64,000 nt of DNA from contig NC_080682.1 in NCBI RefSeq assembly GCF_030445035.2, positions 27,758,770 to 27,822,769 on the forward strand. The letters are read 5' to 3'. Positions 45,356 to 56,965 of the stretch are shown piece by piece (position 1 is the stretch's first letter; every line of letters starts with the position of its first letter). Below the pieces are notes generated by a model. It was not told where the DNA came from, did no database searches, and saw nothing but the letters and a program-made list of their open reading frames with translations. Position numbers and translations under genes: made by a program. The DNA is from Dasypus novemcinctus (taxonomy: Eukaryota; Chordata; Mammalia; Cingulata; Dasypodidae).

Positions 45356-45406
45356 GACATTTAGATGAACATGCATATATATATATGTTCATGTAAATGT
45401 CCTCAT
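45351..45406. repeat. 22-bp inverted repeat (hairpin) next to the microsatellite
   Basis: The left arm 45351-45372 (atgaggacatttagatgaac + at) and right arm 45385-45406 (atgttcatgtaaatgtcctc + at) are complementary except for one position, with a 12-base TA-rich loop. It is probably an inverted duplication made at the unstable repeat. Confidence 0.9.
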
Positions 45407-45677
45407 TTTTAAGGATAAATTATAACACTGTATTTTTAAGAACAGCACTTTTTCTACCACCATTATTTGTCTAGACATTGTTCAAAGTCAATTTTTCTCA
45501 CAAATAAATTGTTTAAACCATTTAAGAAGCCTGAGCTTTCTATGATATATTTGTTTCATTTGAAAAATTAATGATTAATTTTTCATGTATGAATTTTTGT
45601 TTTGTTCTGAGTAAAATAAATTGACATTTGCAAAATTATGTATTAAGAATTTTCCCCACATAAACAGGTATAGAATC

Positions 45678-46300
45678 TGTAATACCCCTTCCTAGAACTA
45701 GCCAAGCTGGCTGTTCATTAATCTTCTCTCAATAGCTTGTGAGTATATGGTACTTAACACATCAGCCAGACCTTCTCAGTTCCACTTATAAGAATAAGAA
45801 AATATATCATTGTAAAATTTGACCAGATACATCAAGGGACACCCTGTGGCTCAGCAAATCATTCTCTTACTCCATAAAGACTGAAGACTGGACATACCTT
45901 CCTGGTCAGCAGAAAAGGGAATCATGGAAGCCCTGAACTTAGGCATTTACAGGACAAGGTCTAACTCTTAAGAGGTGATTGATTAACCATGGAAACTGGA
46001 ATAGCTAGGATAAGGCAGACATTCTTGAGGAAAAACAAAATTAAAGAGTGTACTCTGTTCCTTATTATTAGACCCTTGAAGAAATCCTTTGTCTCCTCTG
46101 GTCTGGCAAAACTATGCGATGTATATTCCACTTGTTTTTTTTCTTTCCCTCCATATAAAACCACAACTCACATTCTCATGGGAAACCAGTTTTGGGGAGC
46201 TTCCCGTAGTTCCTTACTTGTGCACATGCAATAAATCACCTATCACTAAGGAAACGTTTCTCCTTTGTTGCACCTGTTTAAGCAGGCTCCTCCATTGAAA
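45678..46300 (+). mobile_element. Possible solo LTR (tentative)
   Basis: Starts TGTAATACCCCTTCC; has a TATAAAA box at about 46154, an AATAAA at about 46231 and a pyrimidine-rich end ('tttctcctttgttgcacc'), which is the arrangement of an LTR. The 3' boundary and target duplication were not found. Confidence 0.45.
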
Positions 46301-46776
46301 ATACCCAAGCATAAGGTAAAAAAAAAAAAATAATCTTAAATTTTAGGCCAGGTCCCTGTCAAATAGAAAGCACACCTAGAATGTCTTTCAGGTATTCCAG
46401 ACCTACTGTGAACACAGAGCCAACGAATCCCTTGCACTTGATACTGACAATGCCACAGCACCTCTTCCATTAAGAATTCCTTATAATGTACCATTCTATC
46501 ACCCCTGAGACCAATTTCCAAGGAAGATGTTTGGCATGTTCCAAGGATTAATGTGTTCATGGTAAATGTGTTATCAAAGTTCCTTATCTCTTAGAAACCA
46601 TATAATATTGAGCATCATTTTTAAGTATTGTTTTGTGATGCTTTCATTGATGACTGGGTAAAAGAGAAAGTTTTTCCACAAAAAATAATTACTCTGTGCC
46701 TGGCAGGCCAGAAAATTAAACACCCTGATGGAATGTATTAATTTTCACAAGGAAATATTTTGATATTTAAAAGTAT
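46301..46776. other. Unassigned sequence
   Basis: An A12 run at 46320, then moderately GC-rich text without family motifs. It may belong to the element upstream. Confidence 0.4.
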
Positions 46777-47188
46777 GGGGAAGCAGATTTGGCCCAATGG
46801 ATAGGGCATCCATCTACCACATGGGAGGTCCATGTTTCAAACCCTGGGTCTCCTTCACCCATGTGGAGTTGGCCCACGTGCAGTGCTGATGCACTCAAGG
46901 AGTGCTGTGCCATGCAGGGGTGCCTGCCCCCCCACATAGGGGAGTCCCACGTGCAAGGAGTGTGCCCCATAAGGAGAGCCACCCAGTGCAAAAGAAAGTT
47001 CAGCCTGCCCAAGAATGGCACTGCACACACAGAGAGCTGACACAGCAAGATGACGCAACAAAAACAACAGATTCCCATGCTTCTGACAACAACAGAAGTG
47101 GACAAAGAACACGCAGCAAATGGACACAGAGCAGACAACTGGGGGGGGAGGGGAGAGAAATAAATATAAAAATAAATCTTAAAAAAAT
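46777..47188 (+). mobile_element. DAS-type SINE, well preserved
   Basis: Begins 'ggggaagcagatttggccca', with tRNA-like boxes ('accacatgggaggtcc', 'gtttcaaaccctgg'), the body (46860-47100) and an A-rich 3' end 'aaataaatataaaaataaat'. It is the best-preserved copy in the window. Confidence 0.92.
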
Positions 47189-47572
47189 TGTGGCACAATC
47201 ATAGGAGTAAATATTGTTCATTATAAAAAATAGAATACAACAAAATTCAAAGGAGAAAATGAAAATCATTCATATATGTTGTTAATCTTTAGATGTATTT
47301 TATTCCAAGGTTTTTCTCTATTGCACATAATGCTTATTTATATGTATAATTATGCTTTTACATAATTTTTTATCACACAGTATTTAGTCATCCTCATTTT
47401 ATAACTATTTATAATACATCTTGACTTATATTAAACATATGTAAACCCAAAATTTCATGTTTTTGCTTTGAGTGGAGAAGTATAATTAACTACTTTCTAG
47501 GAATGTGTTCTAGCTAATGGATGACAAGTTTTGAGGAATCACAAGGAAATATGTTGGAATATTTGCAGTTAG
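47189..47572. other. AT-rich DNA without recognisable feature
   Basis: No motif or repeat family recognised. Confidence 0.5.
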
Positions 47573-47984
47573 TTTTTTTTTTTTTTTTTTAAGATTTGTT
47601 TATGTACCCTCACCCCCTGCTGCTTGCACTCACTGTCTATTCTCTTGGTATTTTCACTGTGCATTCTTTTTTGTCTGCTTGTCTTATCTTCTTGTCTTCT
47701 CTTTAGGAGGTGCTTGGAGTCAATTCTGGGACTTTCATTGTGGGAGAAAGTAGCTCAATTGCTTGAGTCACCTTAGCTTCATGGTTTGTTGTGTTTCTCG
47801 CTGTCTTTACTTTGTGTGCTTTTTTGTTGTGTCACATTGTCATGTCAGCTTTCCACACCACATGGGCCAGCTCTCCATTCCACATGAGTCAGCTCACTTT
47901 CACCAGGAGGCTCCTGGGACAGAACCTGGGAACCTCCATATGGAAGATATGAGTGCAATCACTTGAACCACATCCACTTCCCTC
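47573..47984 (-). mobile_element. DAS-related SINE, diverged subfamily
   Basis: A T-run at 47573-47590 marks the A-tail. The head on the minus strand reads 'gggaagtggatgtggttcaa' and the body shares 'ttgctgtgtcacat'-type text with the other copies in altered form. Confidence 0.75.
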
Positions 47985-49439
47985 CAATCATTTATGGTAG
48001 TGTCACTTAATTCATTTGAATAGTAGATGCATGATTGTATTCTGACAAAAGAATGTTTGTGCAGTTTGTTTTATTATTTTCCTGTATAACTTTCATTGCA
48101 TTAAAAAAAAGTCAGGAAAGGAAATGTGAAAATCAAACAAAGAATTTTACATTATTTATAATTAATTTAACGGGCCAAAGCACAATTCACTGATATATAA
48201 ACAAGTGAATTGTTTTCTTGTGAATATTACATTAATTAACAATAATGAATAATTTTATATAGATGTAGAAAACTCTAAAAAGAGAAACTAACATAAAAAT
48301 CAGAATAGAAATTGATGGCATGGATTAAGGAGTTGCAAAATAATATATATTTGATGAGCTTTTGAAGCACAATTCTACTTTCTCAAATTTCAATTATACT
48401 AAAAAATGCAAATTTAGACACTAAAAGCACAACTTTGATTTTTTTACAATTGGTGACCTCATGGTTTAAACCAAATGAAAGGCTAATGGAGATTTTCTAT
48501 GTCAATGTTAATGACAATTTAATATACTCTGCTAACTCCTTGCAATATCACCAAGAGTGAGTATTTCAGCTCAGCATAGAGCTAAAAGCCTGTAGGAAAT
48601 CCCAATACCACTATTCTGGACAACTCCTTATGATATGCCACCTTTAAAGTCAAAACTTCTTCAGCTGGTGGAAACTCCAATGTCTGCCTCTTCAGCTATG
48701 CCAGATCTTTATACTTTGCTAGTACTCACTATCTCCCTCACCATCAAGCATTACAGAAAGGCATGGAAACCTTGATTTCCTTCTCATATAATTCCTTTAT
48801 TTTATGGATTATTGACCTGTTATGCCTCCTGTCCAATGCCTGAATGTATTTTCACATTTTAGTCATAATTAGGGGGGTTTCTAATGGAAGAGAATTCATG
48901 TACCATTTACAATGTCATGGCAGAGGATAAAATCTGACCAAAGATTTAAAATCTCTTCTGATTTAATTGATGTTATATTTTGATTCTGTAAGTAATTATA
49001 TTTCCTCATCTGTTACTTATCTATCTTTTCTCCTGCCATTGAACATTACTGTCTTTTCTTGTTTGTTTATAAAATAATGGCTCTTGATTTTTCTGTACTT
49101 TTTAATAAATGTTATTCAATTTTTTCTTTTTATTCTTTGTTATTTTAATTCCCCATTTTATTTCTCCAATTTTATTTACTTAAATTCATTGTTTTTCTCT
49201 AACACCTAGAAAAAGTTTACTTTATTCTTTATTTTGATAGTTTCCTGTTTAATAATAGAGGAGATTAATATTTCCTTTATTTAACTGAATGCTACTTAAA
49301 AATATATGTATGAACATGCAATATTCACATTGCAATCCATCACATAGGCTTTCTAGAGGTAAATATTATATTTCCTATTAAAGCTATAAATTTCAGATTG
49401 CATTATTGGTTATATTTACTTATAATTTTCAAATGGAAA
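47985..49439. other. AT-rich DNA, part possibly antisense HAL1/L1
   Basis: 48560-49160 has text loosely like 21650-22200 ('catcaagcattacagaaagg', 'gatttccttctcatataatt'). The rest has no recognisable feature. Confidence 0.35.
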
Positions 49440-49627
49440 GAACTTTCAGTTTTACATTTTGAATATCAATGGACACAGATTTCTTCCAACTTTTGGCAAA
49501 TGTGAATGTTAAACATTGGTGTGCATATATCTGTTTGTGCCCTTGCACTCATTTCTTCTGGTTATATACTCAGAAGTGGGATTTCTGGGTCATATAGCAG
49601 TTATATAATTAGCTTCCTGAGGAAATA
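49440..49627 (-). mobile_element. Ancient L1 3'-end fragment, antisense
   Basis: The text 'gtgggatttctgggtcatat' and 'aatggacacagatttcttcc' is standard antisense L1. It is interrupted by the plus-strand L1 at 49628. Confidence 0.7.
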
Positions 49628-52600
49628 CCAAGCTAAATTATATGACCTCACTGATAAGACTTAAGCAAGCTGAGCAGATTGACAGAGGTAGGATCTGTAA
49701 GGTAGGTTAACAGGAGATAGAAAGGGAGTAGAGAGTGGTGAGACAATGGTCAGTATGGGCAAAATATATAAGGGTGAAGGTGTGGTTTGGCAGTGCTTGG
49801 TGGTGATAGAGGTTCAGTGATGTAACTGGGTTCTTTGGAAATGCGTAGGTTTAAAGGAAGTGTAGGAGTTTGATATTTTCAATGAATTCCAAAAAGAAAT
49901 ACTGATTATGTGTGTAAATTGGCCTGTTCCTCTGGGCTAGCGATATATTTAGTTTGTATTGGATTCAGAGGTTTCACTTTTACTTGTTTAAATAATTTTT
50001 AAAGCTTTGTGCCACATCAGTAGGACATTGAGTCCCTGCCCCCTTGATGAGTGGGGACTCAAAGAAAATGACAAAGCAGAGGAGTTAGTTGGAGTTTTAA
50101 TCCTGGATCCTTATAAGTGAGCACACAGAGAAGCAGATAAATAAAGAAATGGAGAAGGCTCCATTATACATAGCAGAGGCCCCCAGAAGAGCATTGAACC
50201 ATTCACCTGACAGTTCAGAGATGGTCTTGTGGAGAGAGAAGAGCAGCTATCCCAAGAGAGATGAGTCCCATCTCTTGTCCTAGCCTATACCTGAGACTTG
50301 AAAGAAACTGGGAACATGGAGCCTTGGGAGGAGGAGACACCATCCACCATCTTGCATCAACATGTGGCAACACATTGGTGAGGGAAGTAACTTACACTTT
50401 ATAGCCTGATAACTGTAAGTTTCTACCCAAGTAAATACCCTTTATAAACCCAACAGAGTTTTGGTACTTTGCATCAGACCCCTTTAGCTGGCTAATACGG
50501 GAAGGAACAGGTAAACTCTGGGGTTTTGCAGGTCTGTGGTAAAATCTACCATGGTGGGAATGTTCTTCTGGCTAATATGGCAAGTGAGGGTTACTGGTGT
50601 AGGGTGCCTGGGTGGGCAGTTATTTGGGATAGAGGGCACCTGGGTATGCCTTTATAGAATATATAAGTGTTCATCTTGTCTTATTGTGTTATCTCAGTGG
50701 TTGGAGACCCACACAATAAACAAGAAAATATTAAATGCCCATCCTTGGGAGTCCTTCTATGCTCTCAATTAGAGCAACAAATATCTCTCAAGAATATAGG
50801 CAGTACCTAATAGAAGAAAACAGAACAGTGTGTCAAGCCCTCAATATTATTGCATGTAACTATGAACCTTATTCTTCAAAAGTAAAAATTAGTGGTTACC
50901 ATAGGTTTTGAGGGGGGATGGAAGAATAGAATAGATGGATCATAGGGCATTTTTAGGGTATTGGAATTGTTCTGCATGATCTTGCATTAATGCATACAGG
51001 TCATTTTAAATTTTATGACAACCTATGAAAGTGTAGAGTGCAAAATGTAAACCATAATGTAACCATTGGCTCTGATTAGTAGCCATGCTTCAATATCTGT
51101 ACATCAATTGTAACAAATTTACCATCCACATGTAAAATGTTACTAATAAGTGAGAGTGGGAGAGGGGGAGGACATTGGGTATATGGGTATCCCCTATATT
51201 TTCTATGTGACTTTTCTGTAATACAAAGCTTCTTTGAAGATGAAATAAACAAACAAAAACTCTGAGGGAATATATGGAAGAAATTGTCTCTGTACATAAG
51301 CAAAATAGTCCATACAGTGATGAAAGAAGATACAATAAATAAAACGTTTACTTTAATTTTTTATTTTTCAATTTTGTCATTTATTCATTATTATTTTATT
51401 TACTTATTAATATTATTTAGTTATTCTTTTGGCTTTGTTTTTAGAGAGGTTTTTCATCACAGAATGATCACATTCGTGACAGGGAAAGATCACTGGTATA
51501 GGGTGTTGGTGATGGAAGGATGTGTAGGGAAGTGTGCACTTAGGGCATGCCCCCAAGGCAGATGAATATGTTAAAGTTCATGGGGCATTGTACCACGGGT
51601 GGAGATACACACAATAACTGAAAGAATGTTGAGTTCCCATCTTGGGGAATCTTGCTACATTCTCTAATAAAGCAGCAAGAATCTGCCTAATACATGGGCA
51701 GTTCCTATTGAAGGAGATGGGCCATATGCCAGGCAATTGATATTGATAATTTACTCATGAACCCTTTCTTGTGAAACTGATACTTAACCTAGTAATATAT
51801 ATTGTCTAAGAATTGACTCCTGAAAGCCTACTTGTTCCTCAAATGTGGCTTCTCTCTAATTCAAACTCAGCATTTAAATGAACTACCATCCCCTTGGTAT
51901 GGGACATTAATCCCAGGGGTGAGCTTCCTTGGCACTAAGAGATGATAATCAAGTGTTGGCTAGTGTTGCATTTGGAAAAAGACTTTGACCAAAGGAGAGA
52001 AATGTTAAATACCAATGAGTTTTTAGCCTAAGAGATTTCAAAGTGAGTTGGGAGTTCATTCTAGAAATTACACTTATGCGTGTCTCACAGGACCTCATTG
52101 ACAGTCACAATATACAATGCAACAAGCAGTGGGCTCCTGGGAGTTCTAGAGACATCAAGACATGATAAGCAGGGCAGACAATCTCAGGAATTCAGCATCT
52201 AACACTGAGCCATAGTTTGGAATATATGCTCCTCAATGTATCATATGGAGATTCATTTATAATTTTCCTACAAATAGCTCTTATGACCCTTTTATTTGAA
52301 CCTATAATTAGCACTATACTTTTTACTTAAATGTCCCAGGTACTTAAATCTTAGGTCTGTTCTTATGCTGGTTGAGCCCTGAATCTCAACAAGGTTGCAT
52401 CACCTACTCTCCAGTTCATTGGATTGCCCAGCACAACTAATAAAAGAATGATGATAGAAAATGCCTATCCCAAAAGGCAGAGAGTATCTACAGTTGCAAG
52501 CAAAGCAGTTCCACCCATCTGTCCCATGTTTTCTAAGCCTCCTCACAATTAGAAACAGAGTGAACATCACCATCCCAGAATCCTCAGGACTGGGGAAAAA

Positions 52601-52890
52601 ACAATGGACAAAAGGAGATATTATTAAGCTATTATTAACTTATTATAGATTTAATATTATTTGAACAATGGAAAAACTTGTATCATTGATATAAATGCAG
52701 TAGCCACCAGAGATTTTTAGGGGAGGGAGAGGGAAGAATAGGTGTAACATTGGGGCATTTTGGGGACATTGGAATTGTTCTGTATAACATTGCAATGATG
52801 GATACAGGCCATTATAAGTTTTGTCAAAACCTATAAAATTGGGTGAAGCAAAGTAGGAACTGTAATGTAACCTTTATTTAATATAATGCT
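49628..52890 (+). mobile_element. L1 extended 3' UTR, plus strand, with LTR insertion
   Basis: The proximal part (49628-49860 and 50505-51260) matches 28900-29990 of the complete L1: 'atgacctcactgataagact', 'gtcaagccctcaatattatt' and 'caatatctgtacatca'. The distal part (51430-52890) matches 30100-31790. It shows that the two halves of the long 3' UTR also lie in the same order in an independent insertion. ORF2 is absent (5' truncation). Confidence 0.75.
49856..50504 (+). mobile_element. Solo LTR, 5-bp duplication family (copy 5)
   Basis: The LTR is 49861-50499, starting TGTAGGAGTTTGATA and ending GGCTAATACG (final A mutated). It has exact GGAAG duplications at 49856-49860 and 50500-50504. 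AATACCCTTTATAAA lies near the 3' end. It splits an L1 3' UTR. Confidence 0.85.
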
Positions 52891-53575
52891 TTTCAAGGTA
52901 GTCTTCAGTGGCAAGGTCGTATTTGAGCATCCTGAAAGAACTGAAGTAGTGAATCTACAAATACCTGGAGGAGGAGAAGTTCTGGCAAATAGAATCATAC
53001 AAACAACATTAAACAAAATTATTTACTTTGTGTCCTCTTATGGTAATATTTTGCCTCACTTTACTTAGTTAAAAATTGTGTAACCATGTTGTATATAGGA
53101 TTTTGTTTTGTAACTCACATGGAATGTTTTTTTATTACTATTAGAGGAATATATTCCGCATAATAAAGATAAAACTAAAATTTGTTTAATATGTGAAGTT
53201 TTGTTATAATACTATTTCTACTTTTCTTTTTGAAATATATATTGTTCTTTCTTGTGATCCTTTTTATTTGTTGTGTTTTGATATTTTTAGATAGCCACAG
53301 TAGTGCCCTCTCACCCCTCTATATTTTCAAGAGCTTATATCTACATAAAATCCTTGACTTATGCTACACTATGTTCTTTAATTATACACTAAATTTTCCT
53401 TTATTTTTTATGTACTTCCAATCTTTGTACATGGATATATAACTGTGTTGGAATCTATATGGTACAAATAGTCAATTTCATTCCATTGAACACTTCGCCT
53501 TTTTAAGAATTCCTGAAATATCTCTAGACATGAAATTAGTTAAGAAAATAACCATGTTTTTAAAAAATCTTTTGT
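52891..53575. other. AT-rich DNA without recognisable feature
   Basis: A 60-codon open frame at 52886-53068 has no recognised motif and no supporting context. Otherwise T-rich. Confidence 0.45.
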
Positions 53576-53945
53576 TGTTATTTATTTTTTAATGTTACAT
53601 TAAAAAATATGAGGTCCCCATATATCTCCACCCCCCTCACCCAACTCCTCCACCCATAACAACAACCTCCTCCATCATCATGAGGCATTCATTGCACTTG
53701 GTGAATACGTCTTTGAGCACCACTGCACCTCATGGTCAATGGTCCACACCATAGCCCACACTCTCCCACAGTCCACCCAGTGGGCCATGGGAGGACATAC
53801 AATGTCCAGTAACTGTCCCTGAAGCACCACCTAAGACAACTCCAACCCCTGAAAATGCCCCCACATCACATCTCTTCCTCCTACTCCCTAACCTCAGCAG
53901 CCACCATGGCCACTTTCTCCACACCAATGCCACATTTTCAGACTT
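53576..53945 (-). mobile_element. L1 3' terminal fragment, minus strand
   Basis: The reverse complement matches the last ~350 bp of the complete L1 (31400-31790), including 'gcattggtgtggaaaaagtg'-type text, the 'tgtattcacc' block and the G-rich stretch. The T-rich start at 53576 is the A-tail. Confidence 0.85.
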
Positions 53946-55682
53946 AGCTAAGAAGATCATAAACTCAAAAAACGCAAATGATAGGAATATTGCCAGCATT
54001 CCCAAGACTTAGAGTGAACATAAATGGCTATTATTGTTTGAAGCCTGATACATCAAGGATATTTCAACTTGAGTATTTCTTTTTTTATCAGAATGCCTTG
54101 GAATCTGGCAAATTTCATACACGAGGAGTTGGGCACATGATATGGGAGAGAGTAAGAGTTTTTGGAGTGTTAGGCAGAAAGCAAAAGGGAAGAAGAAAAA
54201 AAAGTAATGCATTCTATTTTACATTACTATATTTGCAAAGTGAAATATGTAAAAGATTTAAAGAAAGAAAAATTTAAGAGAAAAATACTTATATTTATGT
54301 ATGAATATATATGCATGCATATACATAAACAGATCTCATCACTTGAGCTATCTTCAATTACTCCCTAGACATAATTCATTCTCTCTATATAAAGTTTGAT
54401 TTTGAACAGTTGATTCTAATTATTTGTCACATATTGAAAGTACAACTCAAATTATACTTATTTCCCTATCCTAACTTCAGCAAATTCATCATTTGAGAAT
54501 GAATATCTCTGTAAATCATTAATTATATCATATTTATTATGTACATAAGAAATGTTTGGAAATAATCCCAGAAATATAATTTTCAACTCCACTAACAGTT
54601 TTTGAGTACTAATATGGAAATGGCTGTCTAGCTACCAAAGAAAGCTACAAACATGACAAACATGAGTATGATACAATCTTTGACCTTAATGAATTACCTT
54701 TGGTTTTTACAAGTAAACAAAACAAAATTATCTTTACATAGCATGTTTACATAATTTCATGCATCTTTAAGTACATTCTTATACATGTCAAAGCATGAAC
54801 AATATTTACTTAAATATTTTGTGTGAGAAAATTTTGGTAGATGCTGAGAAGAACAGAAATATGAATAAGTAAACTTTTCTTTCAAGGAGATTACAACCTC
54901 CATGGAGAAAGATAAATATCAGTAACACATTCATACACAATTTATTTTTAAAAACCTTCATCAAATTTATCTTCGATTATTTTAAATATATATTTCATAT
55001 CTGTTGGCCTGAATAATTTCTTTGATTATTACTCAGTGATACACCCACAGTAGAGACCTACTGAAAGATGTAGCTTTTCTGGTGCACATATTGTAACAAT
55101 ATCTGGAAAAGTTTATTCATCAAGATTTACATTTGAGAATAATGATTTAGTCCAAGTCTCTCCTCATGGGAAATATGTAATTCTTTTTAAGAGCACAGAT
55201 TCACTACGAGCTAAGCAAATCTTTCTGTATATCACCAAATTGCTTCAGGAATTATTCTGCAATTAGTGCTTCTTTATCTATGTGTGCACACACACACATG
55301 CGCATTTGCTTATTAAGTGCTTGAAGTTAGATAATCACACTTGAATTTATTGGATACTGAACTCTGCTGTTTTTAATAGAGAACATACTTGATTTTTTAT
55401 GAAGATTGTATTTCTATGTAATCAAAAATCAAATTGCATGTAATCACATAAAATTGTTTTCTATAGCAAAAGGACCCCACATTATCAAGAAATTTCCCAA
55501 TAGAGGCATTCTGGCTGTACTTTAGAGATATGGTACTTTTTACAAATTGAAGATCTGTGGCAACTATAACAGAATTGGGAGACTCTATCAGGACTATTTT
55601 TTCAAAACAGGTGCTCACTTCATGTCCCCATTTCACCTTTTGATAATTCTCACTATATTTCAAACTTTTTCCTTATTATTAT
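53946..55682. other. AT-rich DNA without recognisable feature
   Basis: Only a short CA repeat near 55289 and scattered chance open frames. No repeat family recognised. Confidence 0.5.
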
Positions 55683-56274
55683 ATGTGTTATTGTGATGTG
55701 TGATCAGTGATTTTTTATCTTACTATTGTAATTGATTTGGGGCTCCAATTACCTCACCCATATAAGACTGCAAACATACTAGATAAATATGTATACACTG
55801 ACTGCTCCACCTACTGGCTGTTCTCTAGTCTCTCTTCTTTTCTGCTGGGCTTTCAATTTCCTGAGATTCAGCAATATTGGAATTAGGGTAATTAATAACC
55901 CTACAATGGTATTTAAGTATTCAAATGAAAGGAAGAGAATCAAGCTTCTTACTTTAAATAAGAAAGCAGAAATGATAAAGCTTAGTGAAGAAGGCATGGG
56001 GAAAGCAGAGATAAGGTGAAAGCCAAGCCTGTTGTGTCAGTGTGTCAAATTGTAAATACAAAGAACAAATTCTTAAAGCAAATTGAAAGTGTTATTCCAG
56101 TGAACACATGACTGATAAAAAAGGAAAACTGTGTTATTGCTAGATATGTAGAAAATGGTAGGGCTCTGGATAGAAGATCATGAAACCACAATATTCTGCT
56201 AAGCCAAAGCCAAATGCAGAGTGAGGCCCCAATTTTTTTCAGTCCTATGAAAGACAGAAGAGGTGAGAAAGCTG
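55683..56274 (+). mobile_element. Tigger-type (pogo superfamily) DNA transposon fragment
   Basis: 5' non-coding text 'tttggggctccaattacctc' and 'ctgactgctccacctactgg' precedes a transposase start. From 55906 the frame reads 'SNERKRIKLLTLNKKAEMIK', then 'LSEEGMGKAEIR', the N-terminal CENP-B/pogo-like helix-turn-helix. It continues after a stop with 'VNTKNKFLKQI' and 'LIARYVENGRALDRRS'-like text in broken frames up to about 56270. It is truncated where a plus-strand L1 3' UTR begins. Tigger1-like by memory; long inactive. Confidence 0.82.
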
Positions 56275-56965
56275 AATAAAAGCGGGAAATGGCAAAGACA
56301 AATGAGTTTATATGGCTAAGAGTCTTCAAAATAGATGGGAGGTCATCAGAGGGGTCACACTTATGCATGCCTCAGCAGGACCCAGAGACAGCCAAAGTAG
56401 ATAAGCCCCAGGTACTGGTTCTCCTGAGGGCTACAGAGACCCATAGGTTCTATGGTCATGGCAAATGGCTCTGGATTCAGGGCCAAGTCAGTTGGCCTTA
56501 ATTTGGAATTTGTGTTCCCAAGTGTGATGGAGTTGTACTCAGATGTGACCTGTCTACACATCCCTTTTCAATCACTTTTACTGAAACTGTGCTTGTCACT
56601 AGGGTTGGTGTATTTTCAGGAGACTTGAATCTCTGGACTGTCCATGTGCCAGCTGGGCTCTGAGCCTCAGCAGAGTTGCAACTCCTACCCTCTGATTCGT
56701 TGGACTTACCCAGGTGAGCTAACAGGGAGGTGAAGATGGTCAGCCACTACACCAGGGAACCAAGAGTGCCTACAACTCTAAGCAGAATTGCATCCATCAT
56801 CCCTGTGGAATCTAAACCTCCTATTGATATAGAAGTGGAGTGGACATCACCATCCCAGGGTCCACAAAATGGAGGAAGAAAATATGAATTAGAGTGGACT
56901 AAATGATATTCAACTATGGAAGAATTGTGACTAGTAATGGAAGAAAATGTAGCACAATGAGTTGA
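56275..56965 (+). mobile_element. L1 3' UTR fragment, plus strand
   Basis: 'ggcaaagacaaatgagttta', 'gggctacagagacccatagg' and 'gtccacaaaatggaggaaga' match 30745-31350 of the complete L1 in order. The terminal ~400 bp are lost near 56960. Confidence 0.8.

Noticed and set aside
46777-46880. tRNA-like sequence that could be called a tRNA gene
   Set aside because: It is the head of a DAS-SINE followed by the SINE body and A-tail, and it recurs elsewhere in the window. It is not a free-standing tRNA gene.
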